Assembly: GCA_938084575.1 (NCBI GenBank) | Contig: CALKFG010000001.1 | Span: 87,548-151,547 of the forward strand | Length of the DNA stretch: 64,000 nucleotides | Direction: 5' to 3' | Source: an uncultured Hyphomonadaceae bacterium | Lineage (GTDB): Bacteria; Pseudomonadota; Alphaproteobacteria; Caulobacterales; Hyphomonadaceae | Shown: in pieces, positions 53,983 to 64,000 of the stretch | Layout: every line of letters begins with the position of its first letter | How positions within the stretch are numbered: the first letter of the stretch is position 1 | Notes under the pieces: generated by a model | Told to the model about the DNA's origin: nothing | The model's database searches: none | Seen by the model: the letters and a program-made list of their open reading frames with translations, nothing else | Made by a program: the position numbers and the translations under genes

Positions 53983-54885
53983 ATGGACACGGGTCAGCTG
54001 ATGTTTCGGGACGGCTTAATGAAGGGGGAGCGAATCCTCATTACCGGAGGGGGAACCGGTCTCGGCAAGGAAATGGCCGAGGGCTTTCTCAAGCTCGGGG
54101 CCGAGGTCCATATCTGTGGTCGTCGCGGTGGCGTCTGTGACGAGACCGCCGCGGAGCTGATGGCGCGGCATGGTGGCAAAGTGGTTGCCCATGCCTGCGA
54201 CATCCGGGTCGCCGAGGCCATTACCGACATGAATGACACCATCTGGGCCCAGCACGGCCCGCTGACGGGTCTGGTCAACAATGCGGCCGGCAACTTCATT
54301 TCGCGGACCGAGGACCTGTCAATTCGGGGTTTCGATGCGATTGCCAATATTGTCTTTCGGGGCACCTTCTACATGACACACGATATCGGCAAGCGCTGGA
54401 TCACCGAGGGCCGGCGGGGCAATGTCATCTCGATCCTGACAACGTGGGTCTGGAATGGGGGGCCCTTTGTCGTGCCGTCCTCCATGTCGAAATCTGCCGT
54501 CAACAGCATGACCCAGTCCCTTGCCGTGGAATGGGGACCGCACGGTCTGCGGTTTAATGCGATTGCACCGGGTCCGTTTCCAACCGAGGGTATGACCAAG
54601 CGGCTCGCCCCGGGCGCGGAGTCGACCGAGGATATGAATCGTGACGGAAGCAATCCCATGGGCCGGATCGGCAAAATGCACGAGCTGGTCAATCTTGCCG
54701 TTTTCCTGATGGGCCCTGGCGCTGACTATGTGAATGGACAGACCATCGCGATTGACGGGGCGGCCTATAATGCCACCGGGGGCAATTTCTCACGGCTGTC
54801 ACAGTGGGGCGATGCCGACTGGACCGCCGCCCGCGAGGCCATTCAGGCCACCAATGCCAAGGACCGGGCCCAGAGAACGGTCTAA
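53983..54885 (+). CDS. SDR of the 2,4-dienoyl-CoA reductase type, Tyr replaced by Ser
   Basis: 300-residue short-chain dehydrogenase. The cofactor motif is TGGGTGLG (about 21-28) and the NNAAG box is at about 99-103. The active-site region VPSSMSKSAVNSM has Ser at 166 where ordinary SDRs have Tyr, with Lys170 retained, and AVEWGPHGLRFNAIAPGP follows. Exactly this change occurs in 2,4-dienoyl-CoA reductases, which use another Tyr. It may therefore act in degradation of unsaturated fatty acids. ATG 54001 is an alternative start. Confidence 0.8.
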   Translation: MDTGQLMFRDGLMKGERILITGGGTGLGKEMAEGFLKLGAEVHICGRRGGVCDETAAELMARHGGKVVAHACDIRVAEAITDMNDTIWAQHGPLTGLVNNAAGNFISRTEDLSIRGFDAIANIVFRGTFYMTHDIGKRWITEGRRGNVISILTTWVWNGGPFVVPSSMSKSAVNSMTQSLAVEWGPHGLRFNAIAPGPFPTEGMTKRLAPGAESTEDMNRDGSNPMGRIGKMHELVNLAVFLMGPGADYVNGQTIAIDGAAYNATGGNFSRLSQWGDADWTAAREAIQATNAKDRAQRTV

Positions 54886-54924
54886 ACCCGGCGCGCTTCG
54901 GCGCCAGATGCAGGAGAATAAGAT

Positions 54925-55695
54925 ATGGCGGATCGCTTTGCAGTGGCCGGGCGGCTGGCTCTCGTAACCGGGGCCTCGTCCGGGCTGGGTCAGCATTTTG
55001 CACGGCTTCTCGCGGCCGAAGGGGCGACGGTCATCCTGGCTGCGCGGCGGATGCCGCGGCTTCAGGCGCTGGAGGCCGAGATCCGGTCGGATGGCGGACA
55101 GGCCCTGGCGGTCGAGATGGATGTGACAGATGCGAGCTCAATTCAGGCCGCACTGGACACAGTGCTGCACGCTTTCGGGACCCCGCCTGACCTGATCATC
55201 AACAATTCCGGCCTGTCGCGTGAGGGGTTCTTCACCCGGATGGAGGAAGCCGATTTCGATCTGGTCATGGACACCAATGTCAAAGGCGTCTGGCTGGTGG
55301 CGCGGACTTTTGCCGGCGCGCTGGCCAAGGCCGGAAAGCCCGGCTGCATGATCAACATTGCTTCGATTACGGCCCGCGGTGTCAGCCAGACCCTGACGGC
55401 CTACAGTGCCTCCAAGGCGGCCTGTGAGCACATGACCCGGATCATGGCGGTGGAGATGGCGCGCTATGGCGTTCGGGTCAATGCGATCGGTCCGGGCTAT
55501 TTCGAGACCGAGATCAACGACACCTTCCTTGCATCGGGGGAGGGACAGAAAATGCTGACCCGTATCCCGATGCGACGGTTCGGGGAGCATGAGGAGCTGT
55601 CCGGGGCGCTGTTATTGCTGGCATCCGAGGCCGGGAGCTACATGACGGGCACAACCCTCATTGTGGATGGCGGACATAGTCTCAACCTGCTGTAA
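54925..55695 (+). CDS. Short-chain dehydrogenase/reductase
   Basis: 256-residue classical SDR: TGASSGLG (about 13-20), NNSG (about 92-95) and the intact YSASK catalytic pair with Ser upstream; DGGHSLNLL ends it. It probably works with the adjacent dienoyl-CoA reductase-type protein, 39 bp upstream in the same direction, on one acyl-CoA route. Specificity unknown. Confidence 0.85.
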   Translation: MADRFAVAGRLALVTGASSGLGQHFARLLAAEGATVILAARRMPRLQALEAEIRSDGGQALAVEMDVTDASSIQAALDTVLHAFGTPPDLIINNSGLSREGFFTRMEEADFDLVMDTNVKGVWLVARTFAGALAKAGKPGCMINIASITARGVSQTLTAYSASKAACEHMTRIMAVEMARYGVRVNAIGPGYFETEINDTFLASGEGQKMLTRIPMRRFGEHEELSGALLLLASEAGSYMTGTTLIVDGGHSLNLL

Positions 55696-55781
55696 AGCCC
55701 GCGGTTTTGATACGTCCTCTTAGGAGGCTGTTAGGCCTTTGGCGGCACACTGATGCGAGTGAAAAAAGGGGGGCTTGGCCC

Positions 55782-56087
55782 ATGTCTGCAGTCAGGAAAT
55801 CCAGACCCGAATCCGCCGGATCCCGGCCGGGGCAGGCGGGGACGGATCCGGCCTCACGGCCCGAGCCGGTGCAGCCGGTCGCACCGGGTGCCGATCATGA
55901 TGTTGGTCTGACGTCGCCGGCGCGGGCGCTGCAGGCGCAGCTGCGCAGGGAATTTTCTGTCCATCCGGCGCCGGTCTGGTCGCGTTTTGTCACGCCCTTT
56001 CTGGCCCTTCTTGTCGTGAATGCTTGGCTGGTCGGTCAAACCCTCTATACACCGGGTGTGATCAATACGCTCGGCGTGATCGGGTAA
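55782..56087 (+). CDS. Small Pro-rich membrane protein, unknown
   Basis: 101 residues. The first 60 are rich in Pro, Arg, Gly and Ala, and one hydrophobic helix (FVTPFLALLVVNAWLVGQTLY) lies near the C-terminus, so the N-terminus is probably cytoplasmic. I do not recognise the family. ATG 55782 is chosen over 55707. It lies 13 bp upstream of galU. Confidence 0.5.
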   Translation: MSAVRKSRPESAGSRPGQAGTDPASRPEPVQPVAPGADHDVGLTSPARALQAQLRREFSVHPAPVWSRFVTPFLALLVVNAWLVGQTLYTPGVINTLGVIG

Positions 56088-56100
56088 TCAGGAGTCATCT

Positions 56101-56988
56101 ATGCGCGTCAAAAAAGCGGTCCTGCCTGTGGCGGGGCTGGGCACACGGGTTCTGCCGGCGACCAAGGCCATCCCCAAGGAAATGCTGCCCGTCATCGACC
56201 GGCCCGCAATCCAGTATGTTGTCGACGAAGCCCTCGAGGCCGGCATTGAGCACATTGTCTTCGTGACGGGCCGCAATAAGGGCGCCATCGAGGATTATTT
56301 TGACCGCGCCTATGAATTGGAAGCGACCCTGCTGCAGAAGGGGAAAACCGATGTGCTGGCCGCGCTCGACGCGCAGGCCCTGCCGGCCGGAGCATCGAGT
56401 TTTGTACGCCAGCAGGCGCCGCTTGGTCTTGGGCACGCCATCTGGTGTGCACGCGACCTGATCGGGCCAGAGCCTTTCGCGGTGCTGTTGCCGGATGTGA
56501 TCATCAAGGGCCGTCCGTCCGCGCTCGCCCAGATGGTGGCGGCACACAGCCAGGTGGGCGGCAATATGATCGCGGTCGACCCGGTGCCGGAAGCGCGTGT
56601 CTCGTCTTATGGCGTGATCGCGCCGGTCAAGCGCGAGGGCCGACTGATTGAGATGAGCGGCATGGTTGAAAAGCCACCGCGCGCGGAAGCGCCCTCGAAT
56701 CTGGCGATTACCGGCCGCTATATCCTGCAGCCGGATATTTTTGCCCTGCTGGCGGACCAGGCCACCGGGGCCGGCGGTGAAATCCAGCTGACCGACGCCA
56801 TGGCCCGGCTGATGAGGCAGCAGGCCTTTTATGCCTATGAATTTGACGGCCATCCGTATGACTGTGGGTCCAAGGCGGGATATTTCGAGGCCGTTCTGGC
56901 CCATGCCCTCGACCATGAGGATATTGGCGACGCGGCCCGGGCGCTGGTCGCGGCCGCCGCTGGTGCTGCTGCTTCTGCTGCCGGCTGA
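56101..56988 (+). CDS. galU: UTP-glucose-1-phosphate uridylyltransferase
   Basis: 295-residue enzyme making UDP-glucose from UTP and glucose-1-phosphate. The N-terminal VLPVAGLGTRVLPATKAIPKEMLP is the classic GalU nucleotide-binding signature, FVTGRNKGAIEDYFD follows, and QAPLGLGHAIWCARDLIG and DGHPYDCGSKAGY complete it. UDP-glucose feeds LPS, exopolysaccharide or osmotic sugars. It is upstream of a nucleotide-sugar epimerase, so both belong to surface-sugar supply. Confidence 0.94.
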   Translation: MRVKKAVLPVAGLGTRVLPATKAIPKEMLPVIDRPAIQYVVDEALEAGIEHIVFVTGRNKGAIEDYFDRAYELEATLLQKGKTDVLAALDAQALPAGASSFVRQQAPLGLGHAIWCARDLIGPEPFAVLLPDVIIKGRPSALAQMVAAHSQVGGNMIAVDPVPEARVSSYGVIAPVKREGRLIEMSGMVEKPPRAEAPSNLAITGRYILQPDIFALLADQATGAGGEIQLTDAMARLMRQQAFYAYEFDGHPYDCGSKAGYFEAVLAHALDHEDIGDAARALVAAAAGAAASAAG

Positions 56989-57060
56989 GTCTGGCCGGCA
57001 GCGCATGGCGACCTTTGCATTTTGCCGTACGATGCTTAAGGGAAGCTCTCAGGAGTGAGC

Positions 57061-58062
57061 ATGTTGTTTTTGGTTACCGGGGTCGCCGGCTTTATTGGAT
57101 CGCGCCTGGCCCTGGCCCTTCTGGACAGCGGGCATCGCGTCATCGGACTTGATAATCTGAATGCGTATTACCCGGTCGCGCTGAAGCAGGCCCGGCTGCA
57201 GCCGCTTCTGGGCCGGTCCGGTTTCACCTTTACCCAGCTCGACCTGTCCGACCATGAGGCACTTCTGGCGCTTCCCGAGCGCGACGAGGTCGACCGGGTG
57301 ATCCACCTCGCGGCTCAGGCCGGCGTGCGGTATTCGCTGCAGGCGCCGTTTGCCTATGCCGCGTCCAATCTGACGGGTCATCTTGCGGTTCTGGAATTCT
57401 GCCGGCGCGCGGCGCGGGCGCCGCTCCTGGCCTATGCGTCCTCCTCCTCGGTGTATGGCGATGACACGCCGGCCCCGTTTCGCGAGGATGCCCCGGTCGA
57501 CAAGCCGGTTTCGCTGTATGCCGCGACCAAGCGGGCGGATGAGCTGATGAGCCAGACCTATGCGCACCTGTATGGGGTGGAACAGATCGGTATGCGGTTC
57601 TTTACCGTTTACGGCCCCTGGGGACGGCCGGACATGGCCTATTGGTCGTTTACTGACCGGTTGCTGCGTGGCCTGCCCATACGGGTTTTCAATGGCGGTC
57701 AGATGCGCCGGGATTTCACCTATATCGACGATGCCATATCCGGCGTGATGGCGATTGCGGCCTCCGAGGCCGATTTCAGCGGCCTCGACCGACCGCACAA
57801 GATCTACAATATCGGGCATAATCAGCCGGTCGCGCTGCTCGACTTTATTGCGGAGATCGAGCGGGCCACCGGATGCGAGGCGCACCGGATCATGGAGGAG
57901 ATGCAGCCCGGCGATGTCACCCAGACCTGCGCCGACATCTCCCGCATGCAGGCTGATTATGGCTATCAGCCCGTCACCCGCCTGTCGGAGGGGTTGGGAC
58001 GTTTCGTGGACTGGTTCAAAGATCAGGACGCAGCTCGGTTCTCGCTTCCGGCCGATGGCTGA
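57061..58062 (+). CDS. NAD-dependent nucleotide-sugar epimerase (UDP-glucuronate 4-epimerase-like)
   Basis: 333-residue extended SDR. VTGVAGFIGSRLALALL binds NAD, HLAAQAGVRYSLQAPFAY is typical of UDP-glucuronate epimerases, SSSVYG and the catalytic YAATKRADE follow, and MRFFTVYGPWGRPDMA is the substrate segment. AGGAG lies 5 nt before ATG 57061. It may convert UDP-glucuronate to UDP-galacturonate, using the galU product. It overlaps the following gene by 8 nt. Confidence 0.87.
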   Translation: MLFLVTGVAGFIGSRLALALLDSGHRVIGLDNLNAYYPVALKQARLQPLLGRSGFTFTQLDLSDHEALLALPERDEVDRVIHLAAQAGVRYSLQAPFAYAASNLTGHLAVLEFCRRAARAPLLAYASSSSVYGDDTPAPFREDAPVDKPVSLYAATKRADELMSQTYAHLYGVEQIGMRFFTVYGPWGRPDMAYWSFTDRLLRGLPIRVFNGGQMRRDFTYIDDAISGVMAIAASEADFSGLDRPHKIYNIGHNQPVALLDFIAEIERATGCEAHRIMEEMQPGDVTQTCADISRMQADYGYQPVTRLSEGLGRFVDWFKDQDAARFSLPADG

Positions 58063-59056
58063 GCCAGGCCCGGTGCCCCGCCTGCCCAGCCGGGCGGATG
58101 TTCAGGCTGCGGCGGCCCGCCTGCGTGGCCAGGTCCGTCACACCCCCCTGCTGTCGGCCCGGCAGATTGACGATATGGCCGGGGCTCACCTGCTGTGCAA
58201 GGCCGAATGCCTGCAGGAAACCGGCAGCTTCAAGCTGCGCGGCGCTCTGAACCGGCTGCTGCAGCTCGACGCCGCGCAGCGGTCTGCCGGCATCGTCGCC
58301 TTTTCCTCGGGCAATCATGCTCAGGGCGTCGCCCGCGCGGCCCGCTATCTCGGCCTGCACGCCACCCTTGTGATGCCGGCCAATGCCCCGGAGGCCAAGC
58401 GTGCCGGCGTGGTGATGGATGGCGCCGAGCTGGTCAGCTATGATCCGGCCACGGAAAGCCGGGAGGCGATCGCCGCGGCCCTCGCAGATCAGCGGGGGGC
58501 GGTTCTGGTGCCGAGCTTCGATGACCCGGACATCATTGCCGGCCAGGGCACTGTCGGGCTGGAAATCAGGACCCTGCTGGAGTCCCGCGGGGAGGGGTTG
58601 GATCACCTGATCTGCTGCGCGGGCGGCGGCGGGCTGATCAGCGGCATCAGCCTGGCACTCGATGGCACCGGCACACAGATCTGGACGGCTGAGCCGGCCG
58701 GTCATGACGACTGGGCCCGGTCTCTGCAGGCCGGCCGGCAGGTGCGCAACCCGCCCGGGACCCGGTCCATCTGCGACGCCATACTGACCCCGTCACCGGG
58801 AGATTTACCCTGGGCGGTGGCCTGGTCGCGGCTTGCCGGCGGCCTTGTTGTGACCGACGCCCAGGCCCGGTATGCGATGCAGGTGGCCTTCCGCTGGTTG
58901 AAAGTGGTGCTGGAACCGGGTGGCGCGGTCGCCCTTGCTGCGGCCCTGTTTGCCCTGCCGGAGGCGGCACGCGGGCGCCGGGTCGGTGTCATCCTGTCCG
59001 GGGGCAATGTCGATTCGGGGGTCTTTGCCCCGGCCCTGACGATTAGCCGTCCTTGA
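58055..59056 (+). CDS. PLP-dependent threonine dehydratase / serine racemase family protein
   Basis: 333 residues of the fold-type II PLP family. The PLP Lys lies in [14 protein letters not shown] (about residue 50); [17 protein letters not shown] binds the cofactor phosphate, and [11 protein letters not shown] is the glycine loop. Candidates are threonine dehydratase, hydroxyaspartate ammonia-lyase or serine racemase; sequence alone cannot separate them. It overlaps the epimerase gene by 8 nt and ends in a 14-bp convergent overlap with smpB. Confidence 0.85.
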   Translation: MAEPGPVPRLPSRADVQAAAARLRGQVRHTPLLSARQIDDMAGAHLLCKAECLQETGSFKLRGALNRLLQLDAAQRSAGIVAFSSGNHAQGVARAARYLGLHATLVMPANAPEAKRAGVVMDGAELVSYDPATESREAIAAALADQRGAVLVPSFDDPDIIAGQGTVGLEIRTLLESRGEGLDHLICCAGGGGLISGISLALDGTGTQIWTAEPAGHDDWARSLQAGRQVRNPPGTRSICDAILTPSPGDLPWAVAWSRLAGGLVVTDAQARYAMQVAFRWLKVVLEPGGAVALAAALFALPEAARGRRVGVILSGGNVDSGVFAPALTISRP

Positions 59057-59522
59057 ACAGGCGGGCTTTCTGGCGTTGCCAGTCCCGCTTGGCCTGACTT
59101 TCGCGCTTGTCGTGCTTTTTCTTACCCATGGCGATGCCGATCAACAGCTTGGCCAGGCCGCGCTCGTTGAAATAAAGCTTGAGCGGCACGATGGTTCGGC
59201 CGGCGCGCTCGACCGCCTGGCTGAGCCGGGTTCGCTCCCGCCGCGACACCAGAAGCTTGCGCTTCCGTCGGGGCTCGTGATTGAAGCGGTTGGCGCCCTC
59301 ATAGGTCGGGATGTCTGCATTGATGAGCCAGAGTTCGCCCTCTTCCATCGTGGCATAGGCCTCGGCAATATTGGCCTTGCCATTGCGCAGGGATTTAACC
59401 TCGCTGCCCTGCAGAACCAGGCCAGCCTCAAGCGTGTCTTCGACCGTATAGTCAAAGCGTGAGCGCCGGTTCTCAGCGACAAGGCCATCTGTCCGGCCAC
59501 GCGTCTGAGGGCCTGCGGCCAT
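59043..59522 (-). CDS. smpB: SsrA-binding protein SmpB
   Basis: 159-residue tmRNA partner for rescue of stalled ribosomes. The [28 protein letters not shown] core, the [16 protein letters not shown] segment and the basic C-terminal tail are characteristic. The start ATG 59522 lies 1 bp beyond the dapA stop. It is thus in a dapA-smpB operon, an arrangement common in alphaproteobacteria. The tmRNA gene itself is not in this window. Confidence 0.95.
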   Translation of the reverse strand: MAAGPQTRGRTDGLVAENRRSRFDYTVEDTLEAGLVLQGSEVKSLRNGKANIAEAYATMEEGELWLINADIPTYEGANRFNHEPRRKRKLLVSRRERTRLSQAVERAGRTIVPLKLYFNERGLAKLLIGIAMGKKKHDKRESQAKRDWQRQKARLFKDG

Positions 59523-59523
59523 A

Positions 59524-60399
59524 TCAGAGCTGCGTCGCCGTCGCCATGGCCTGATCAATCAGGTCACGGGCGGCCGCGTCAGGAGGCAGGATGGGGAGAC
59601 GGACCTCGTCGGTGCACAGGCCCAGTTGCGAGAGGAGATATTTTGCCGGCCCCGGCGACGGGGATGAGAACATGGCACGGTGCAGGCCGATCAGGCGCCG
59701 TTCGAGGCGTTGCGCGGTCACATAATCCCCTGCCGAGGCGGCGGCCTGCATCGCTGCGCAGACATCGGGCAGGACATTGGCGGTCACGGAAATGCAGCCG
59801 GTGCCCCCCAGGCTGCGATGCCCGAGCGCACTGGGATCGTCGCCGGAGAGCTGGACGAACTGGGCGCCCTCTGTTCCGGCGGCGTGGTCCGATACGCGGC
59901 CAAGGTCACCTGTGGCATCCTTGATGCCGACAATATTTGGCAGCGCAGCGAGGCGGATGACGGTTTCGGGCATCAGGTCGCAAGCGGTCCGTCCGGGGAC
60001 ATTATAGACCAGGATCGGCAAGGCCACGGCGTCATTAATGGCCCGAAAATGAGCTTCGAGACCGGCCTGATCCGGTTTGTTGTAATAAGGGCAAATCACC
60101 AGCGCGGCATCCGCTCCAACCTGTTTGGCATGCTGGACCAGTTCAATCGCTTCCTGGGTGGAATTCGATCCTGCCCCGGCAATGACGGGGACCCGGCCAG
60201 CGGCCACGGCGACGCAGGCCTCAACCACTTGTTCATGTTCGGTATGTGAGAGTGTCGCAGATTCGCCGGTTGTGCCGCAGGGGACCAGGGCGCCGGATCC
60301 ATGTTCGATCTGGCGTTCAATCAAATTGGCATAGGCAGATCGGTCAAATGCCCCATTTTTAAAGGGCGTGACCAGTGCAGGGATGGAACCATGAAACAT
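59524..60399 (-). CDS. dapA: 4-hydroxy-tetrahydrodipicolinate synthase
   Basis: 291-residue TIM-barrel enzyme of lysine/diaminopimelate synthesis. The catalytic Lys is in VGIKDATG, with Tyr in VYNVPGRT and GTTGES for pyruvate binding. ATG 60399 ([13 protein letters not shown]) is preferred over 60435 as it gives the usual family start and length, though neither has a good ribosome site. It is divergent from the transglycosylase gene. Confidence 0.94.
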   Translation of the reverse strand: MFHGSIPALVTPFKNGAFDRSAYANLIERQIEHGSGALVPCGTTGESATLSHTEHEQVVEACVAVAAGRVPVIAGAGSNSTQEAIELVQHAKQVGADAALVICPYYNKPDQAGLEAHFRAINDAVALPILVYNVPGRTACDLMPETVIRLAALPNIVGIKDATGDLGRVSDHAAGTEGAQFVQLSGDDPSALGHRSLGGTGCISVTANVLPDVCAAMQAAASAGDYVTAQRLERRLIGLHRAMFSSPSPGPAKYLLSQLGLCTDEVRLPILPPDAAARDLIDQAMATATQL

Positions 60400-60446
60400 T
60401 CTGGGAGCTACACTTTCAATTGTTAACTTGGTCATACGGCCAGACT

Positions 60447-60475
60447 TTGGACATATACAGGCTCTAAAGATGAAT
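60447..60475 (+). promoter_or_regulatory. Possible promoter for the lytic transglycosylase
   Basis: TTGGAC (60447-60452) is spaced 17 nt from ATGAAT (60470-60475), a fair -35 but poor -10 sequence, ending about 32 nt before the start codon. The opposite direction should also hold the dapA promoter. This is a weak prediction. Confidence 0.25.
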
Positions 60476-60507
60476 CAAAGGCCATCGGGACGGAGAGATC
60501 ACGGATA

Positions 60508-62534
60508 ATGCGCAAGGCCCAGTTCAAGACCCTCCTCGGCGTACTCGCCATGCTCAGTTGCAGCTCTGTGGCCGATGCCCGGTCCGTGCCGAGCCTGAAG
60601 CCGGAACTGGGCGGTATGTCGCGGCTGGTTTCGGCGCATGACGCCATCGCCCTGCGCAATGGGTTAAACGCTGTTGAGCAGGGCCAATGGTCTGAGGTGG
60701 CGCGCATTGAGGACGAGATCGTCGACCAGACAGCCCGCCGGATCCTGACCTGGTATCGTGCCCGGCGCGATGTGCGGATGAGTTTTGCAGAACTGGATGC
60801 GGCGCTTGGCGAGCTTCAGGACTGGCCCGAGATCAGCCACATTCGCGCCGTCGCAGAGGACCGGATCGTGACGGCCGGTCTGCCAGAGGCGGAGATCGTC
60901 CGCTGGTATGAGACTCATGGCGGGCCCAGCAGTGGCTCCGGACATCTCAACTATGCCCGCGCGCTGGAGGGCCTGGGCGAGACCGACCGGGCCATGGTGG
61001 AAATCCGGGCGGCCTGGCATGGCCGGACCCTGTCAGACGTGCTGAGCCGCCAGATTTACCGCGACTATCGCGAGGTGCTGACCCAGGAGGATCATCGCAA
61101 GCGTGCCGACTTCCTGCTATGGACCCGGCAGACCGCAGCGGCCGGCCGGCTCAAGCCGCTGCTGACCCAGGACTGGCGCAATCTTGTTGATGCCCGGATC
61201 CGGCTGATCCGACGGTATAATGGGGTCGACCAGGCGATCGCGGCTGTGCCCGCGGGGCTGAAGGATCATCCGGGCCTTCTTTTCGACCGGGCGCAATGGC
61301 GCCGGCGGTCGGGCATGACCAGCCGGGTGGCGCCATTGTTGCGCCAGATTGACGGGCAGGACGTGCCGCCCAGCGGGCGAGGGCGGCTCTGGGATGAGCG
61401 CCATCTGGCCGTGCGCAGTGCGTTGAAGGCCGGCGACTGGCAGCTGGCTTACGACCTGTCGGCGCCGCATGGCCTGACCGGCGGCGTTGATTTTGCCGAA
61501 GCCGAATGGGTCGCCGGATGGATCGCCTTGCGTCACCTGCAGGATGCGTCCCGGGCCCTGGACCATTTCAGGACGCTTGAGCAGGGTGTTGATGCCCCTA
61601 TCAGCGAGTCGCGGGCGCTGTACTGGGCCGGGCGGGCTGAGGAGGCCCTTGGGCGCGACGTGGCGGCCCGAGGCGCGTATCAGCAGGCCGCCGCGTTCGG
61701 CTTCACCTATTATGGACAATTGGCGGCCGAAAAGGTCGGCCTGTCCCTGATCGACCTGCCCCCGGGCCAGGTGGCGAGTGCGGCCGACCGGGCCGCTTTC
61801 ATGCAGCGTCCACTGGTCCGGGCACTGGTCCTGTTTGCCGAGAATGGCTGGGACAGCCTGTTCCGTAAATTCGCCTACCATCTCGACGACCAGCTCAGCA
61901 CGCCGCAGGAATTCGAGCTTCTGGCAGAGCTTGGCCGGGAGAATCACTATTCGGATATTGGCGTGCGCGGGGCCAAGGTCGGTCTGGCAAAGGGCGTGAT
62001 CGTGGCCGACGCCGCCTATCCCCTCGTCGACTATACCCTGCTTAAGGAACCCATGGTGGAACGGTCGCTGATGCTGGCCCTGTCGCGCCAGGAGAGCGAG
62101 ATGAATCCGGGGGCGATCAGCCATGCCAATGCGCGGGGCCTGATGCAGTTCATTCCCCGCACCGCCCAGCTCGAAGCCCGGCGGCAGGGGCTGCCGTTCC
62201 GTACCAGCTGGCTGACGGATGATCCGGGGTATAATATGACCCTTGGCGGCGCCCACCTCGATACCCTGCTCAACCAGTTCAATGGCAGCTACATCATGAC
62301 GGCCGCGGCCTATAATGCCGGAGCCTCGCGTCCACGCCGCTGGGTCGGGGACTATGGCGACCCGAGGGCCGGAGAGGTCGACCCGGTCGACTGGGTCGAG
62401 TTTATCCCCTTCAGCGAGACGCGGAATTATGTTCAGCGGGTTCTGGAGAACACGCAGATCTATCGCCAGCGCCTGACTGAAGAACCGGTGACGGTCCGGC
62501 TCAGCGAGGACCTTCAGCGCGGGCGGTTTACCAA

Positions 62535-62538
<4 letters not shown>
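60508..62538 (+). CDS. Soluble lytic murein transglycosylase
   Basis: 676 residues. A signal peptide ([16 protein letters not shown]) is followed by a long helical superhelix of about 450 residues, then the SLT catalytic domain with Glu in [24 protein letters not shown] (ES motif, about residue 530) and the [19 protein letters not shown] block. It cleaves peptidoglycan between MurNAc and GlcNAc. Its stop overlaps the convergent uvrA stop at CTAG. Confidence 0.9.

Positions 62539-64000
<1,462 letters not shown>

Overview
The window reads as chromosomal DNA of a free-living alphaproteobacterium. The evidence is the gene order and family content: enolase, an FtsB-like protein, then PDH E1-alpha, a lipoyl-fused E1-beta, E2 and E3; xseB-ispA-dxs; PdeM; small alphaproteobacterial families such as DUF3126, DUF1289 and DUF4345-type; and a retropepsin-like protease. 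Coding density is high, GC is about 60 percent, and there are no rRNA, tRNA, CRISPR, IS or phage genes. I cannot place it to order; acyl-CoA catabolism genes are abundant, as in marine Kordiimonadales, Sneathiellales or Rhodospirillales.

Layout: 0-4 kb holds a serine hydrolase, a CoA-transferase/crotonase pair and a flavodoxin-like protein. At 4.0-4.35 kb, next to dusA, a short copy of the dusA 5' end is repeated 184 bp upstream, which looks like the scar of a dusA-targeting integrative element. 5.3-8 kb has a TauE-type permease, a retropepsin, a DUF1289 protein and a degenerate CobT homologue. 8-13 kb is a five-gene acyl-CoA cluster (two large-type ACADs, one small-type ACAD, a crotonase and an ABM monooxygenase) with strong intercistronic hairpins. 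13-25 kb holds a Do-like protease, a lipoprotein dipeptidase, NhaC, dienelactone hydrolase, a 2OG-Fe oxygenase, a glycine-zipper protein, a methyltransferase, an SDR, YggT-FolD-HNH, CysE and a double-PilZ protein. 25-28.5 kb holds a GMC oxidoreductase with a CaiD-like crotonase and two small proteins.

28.5-36.4 kb has PhoH (with a perfect intrinsic terminator just upstream of its start), gamma-carbonic anhydrase, a PAS protein, a HAD/lipoprotein/PCD group, an MFS transporter, an MBL hydrolase and signal peptidase I. 36.4-40.3 kb is the isoprenoid operon (xseB-ispA-dxs). 41-45 kb has an acyl-CoA synthetase and an M3 oligopeptidase. 45-52 kb carries enolase, FtsB and the complete pyruvate dehydrogenase complex, then PdeM and MscS. 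54-58 kb has two SDRs, GalU and a nucleotide-sugar epimerase. 58-64 kb has a threonine dehydratase-like enzyme, SmpB, DapA, a soluble lytic transglycosylase and uvrA.

uvrA runs off the right edge and is compositionally two genes in one: from about 63.35 kb to the end, the codon use and several protein positions look gammaproteobacterial. This is either recombination or, more probably, an assembly chimera. Convergent genes repeatedly overlap at shared stop tetranucleotides (TTAA, CTAG). No clear new defence or mobile system was found. The best leads are the dusA scar, the phoH leader, the uvrA mosaic and several enzymes that lack family catalytic residues.
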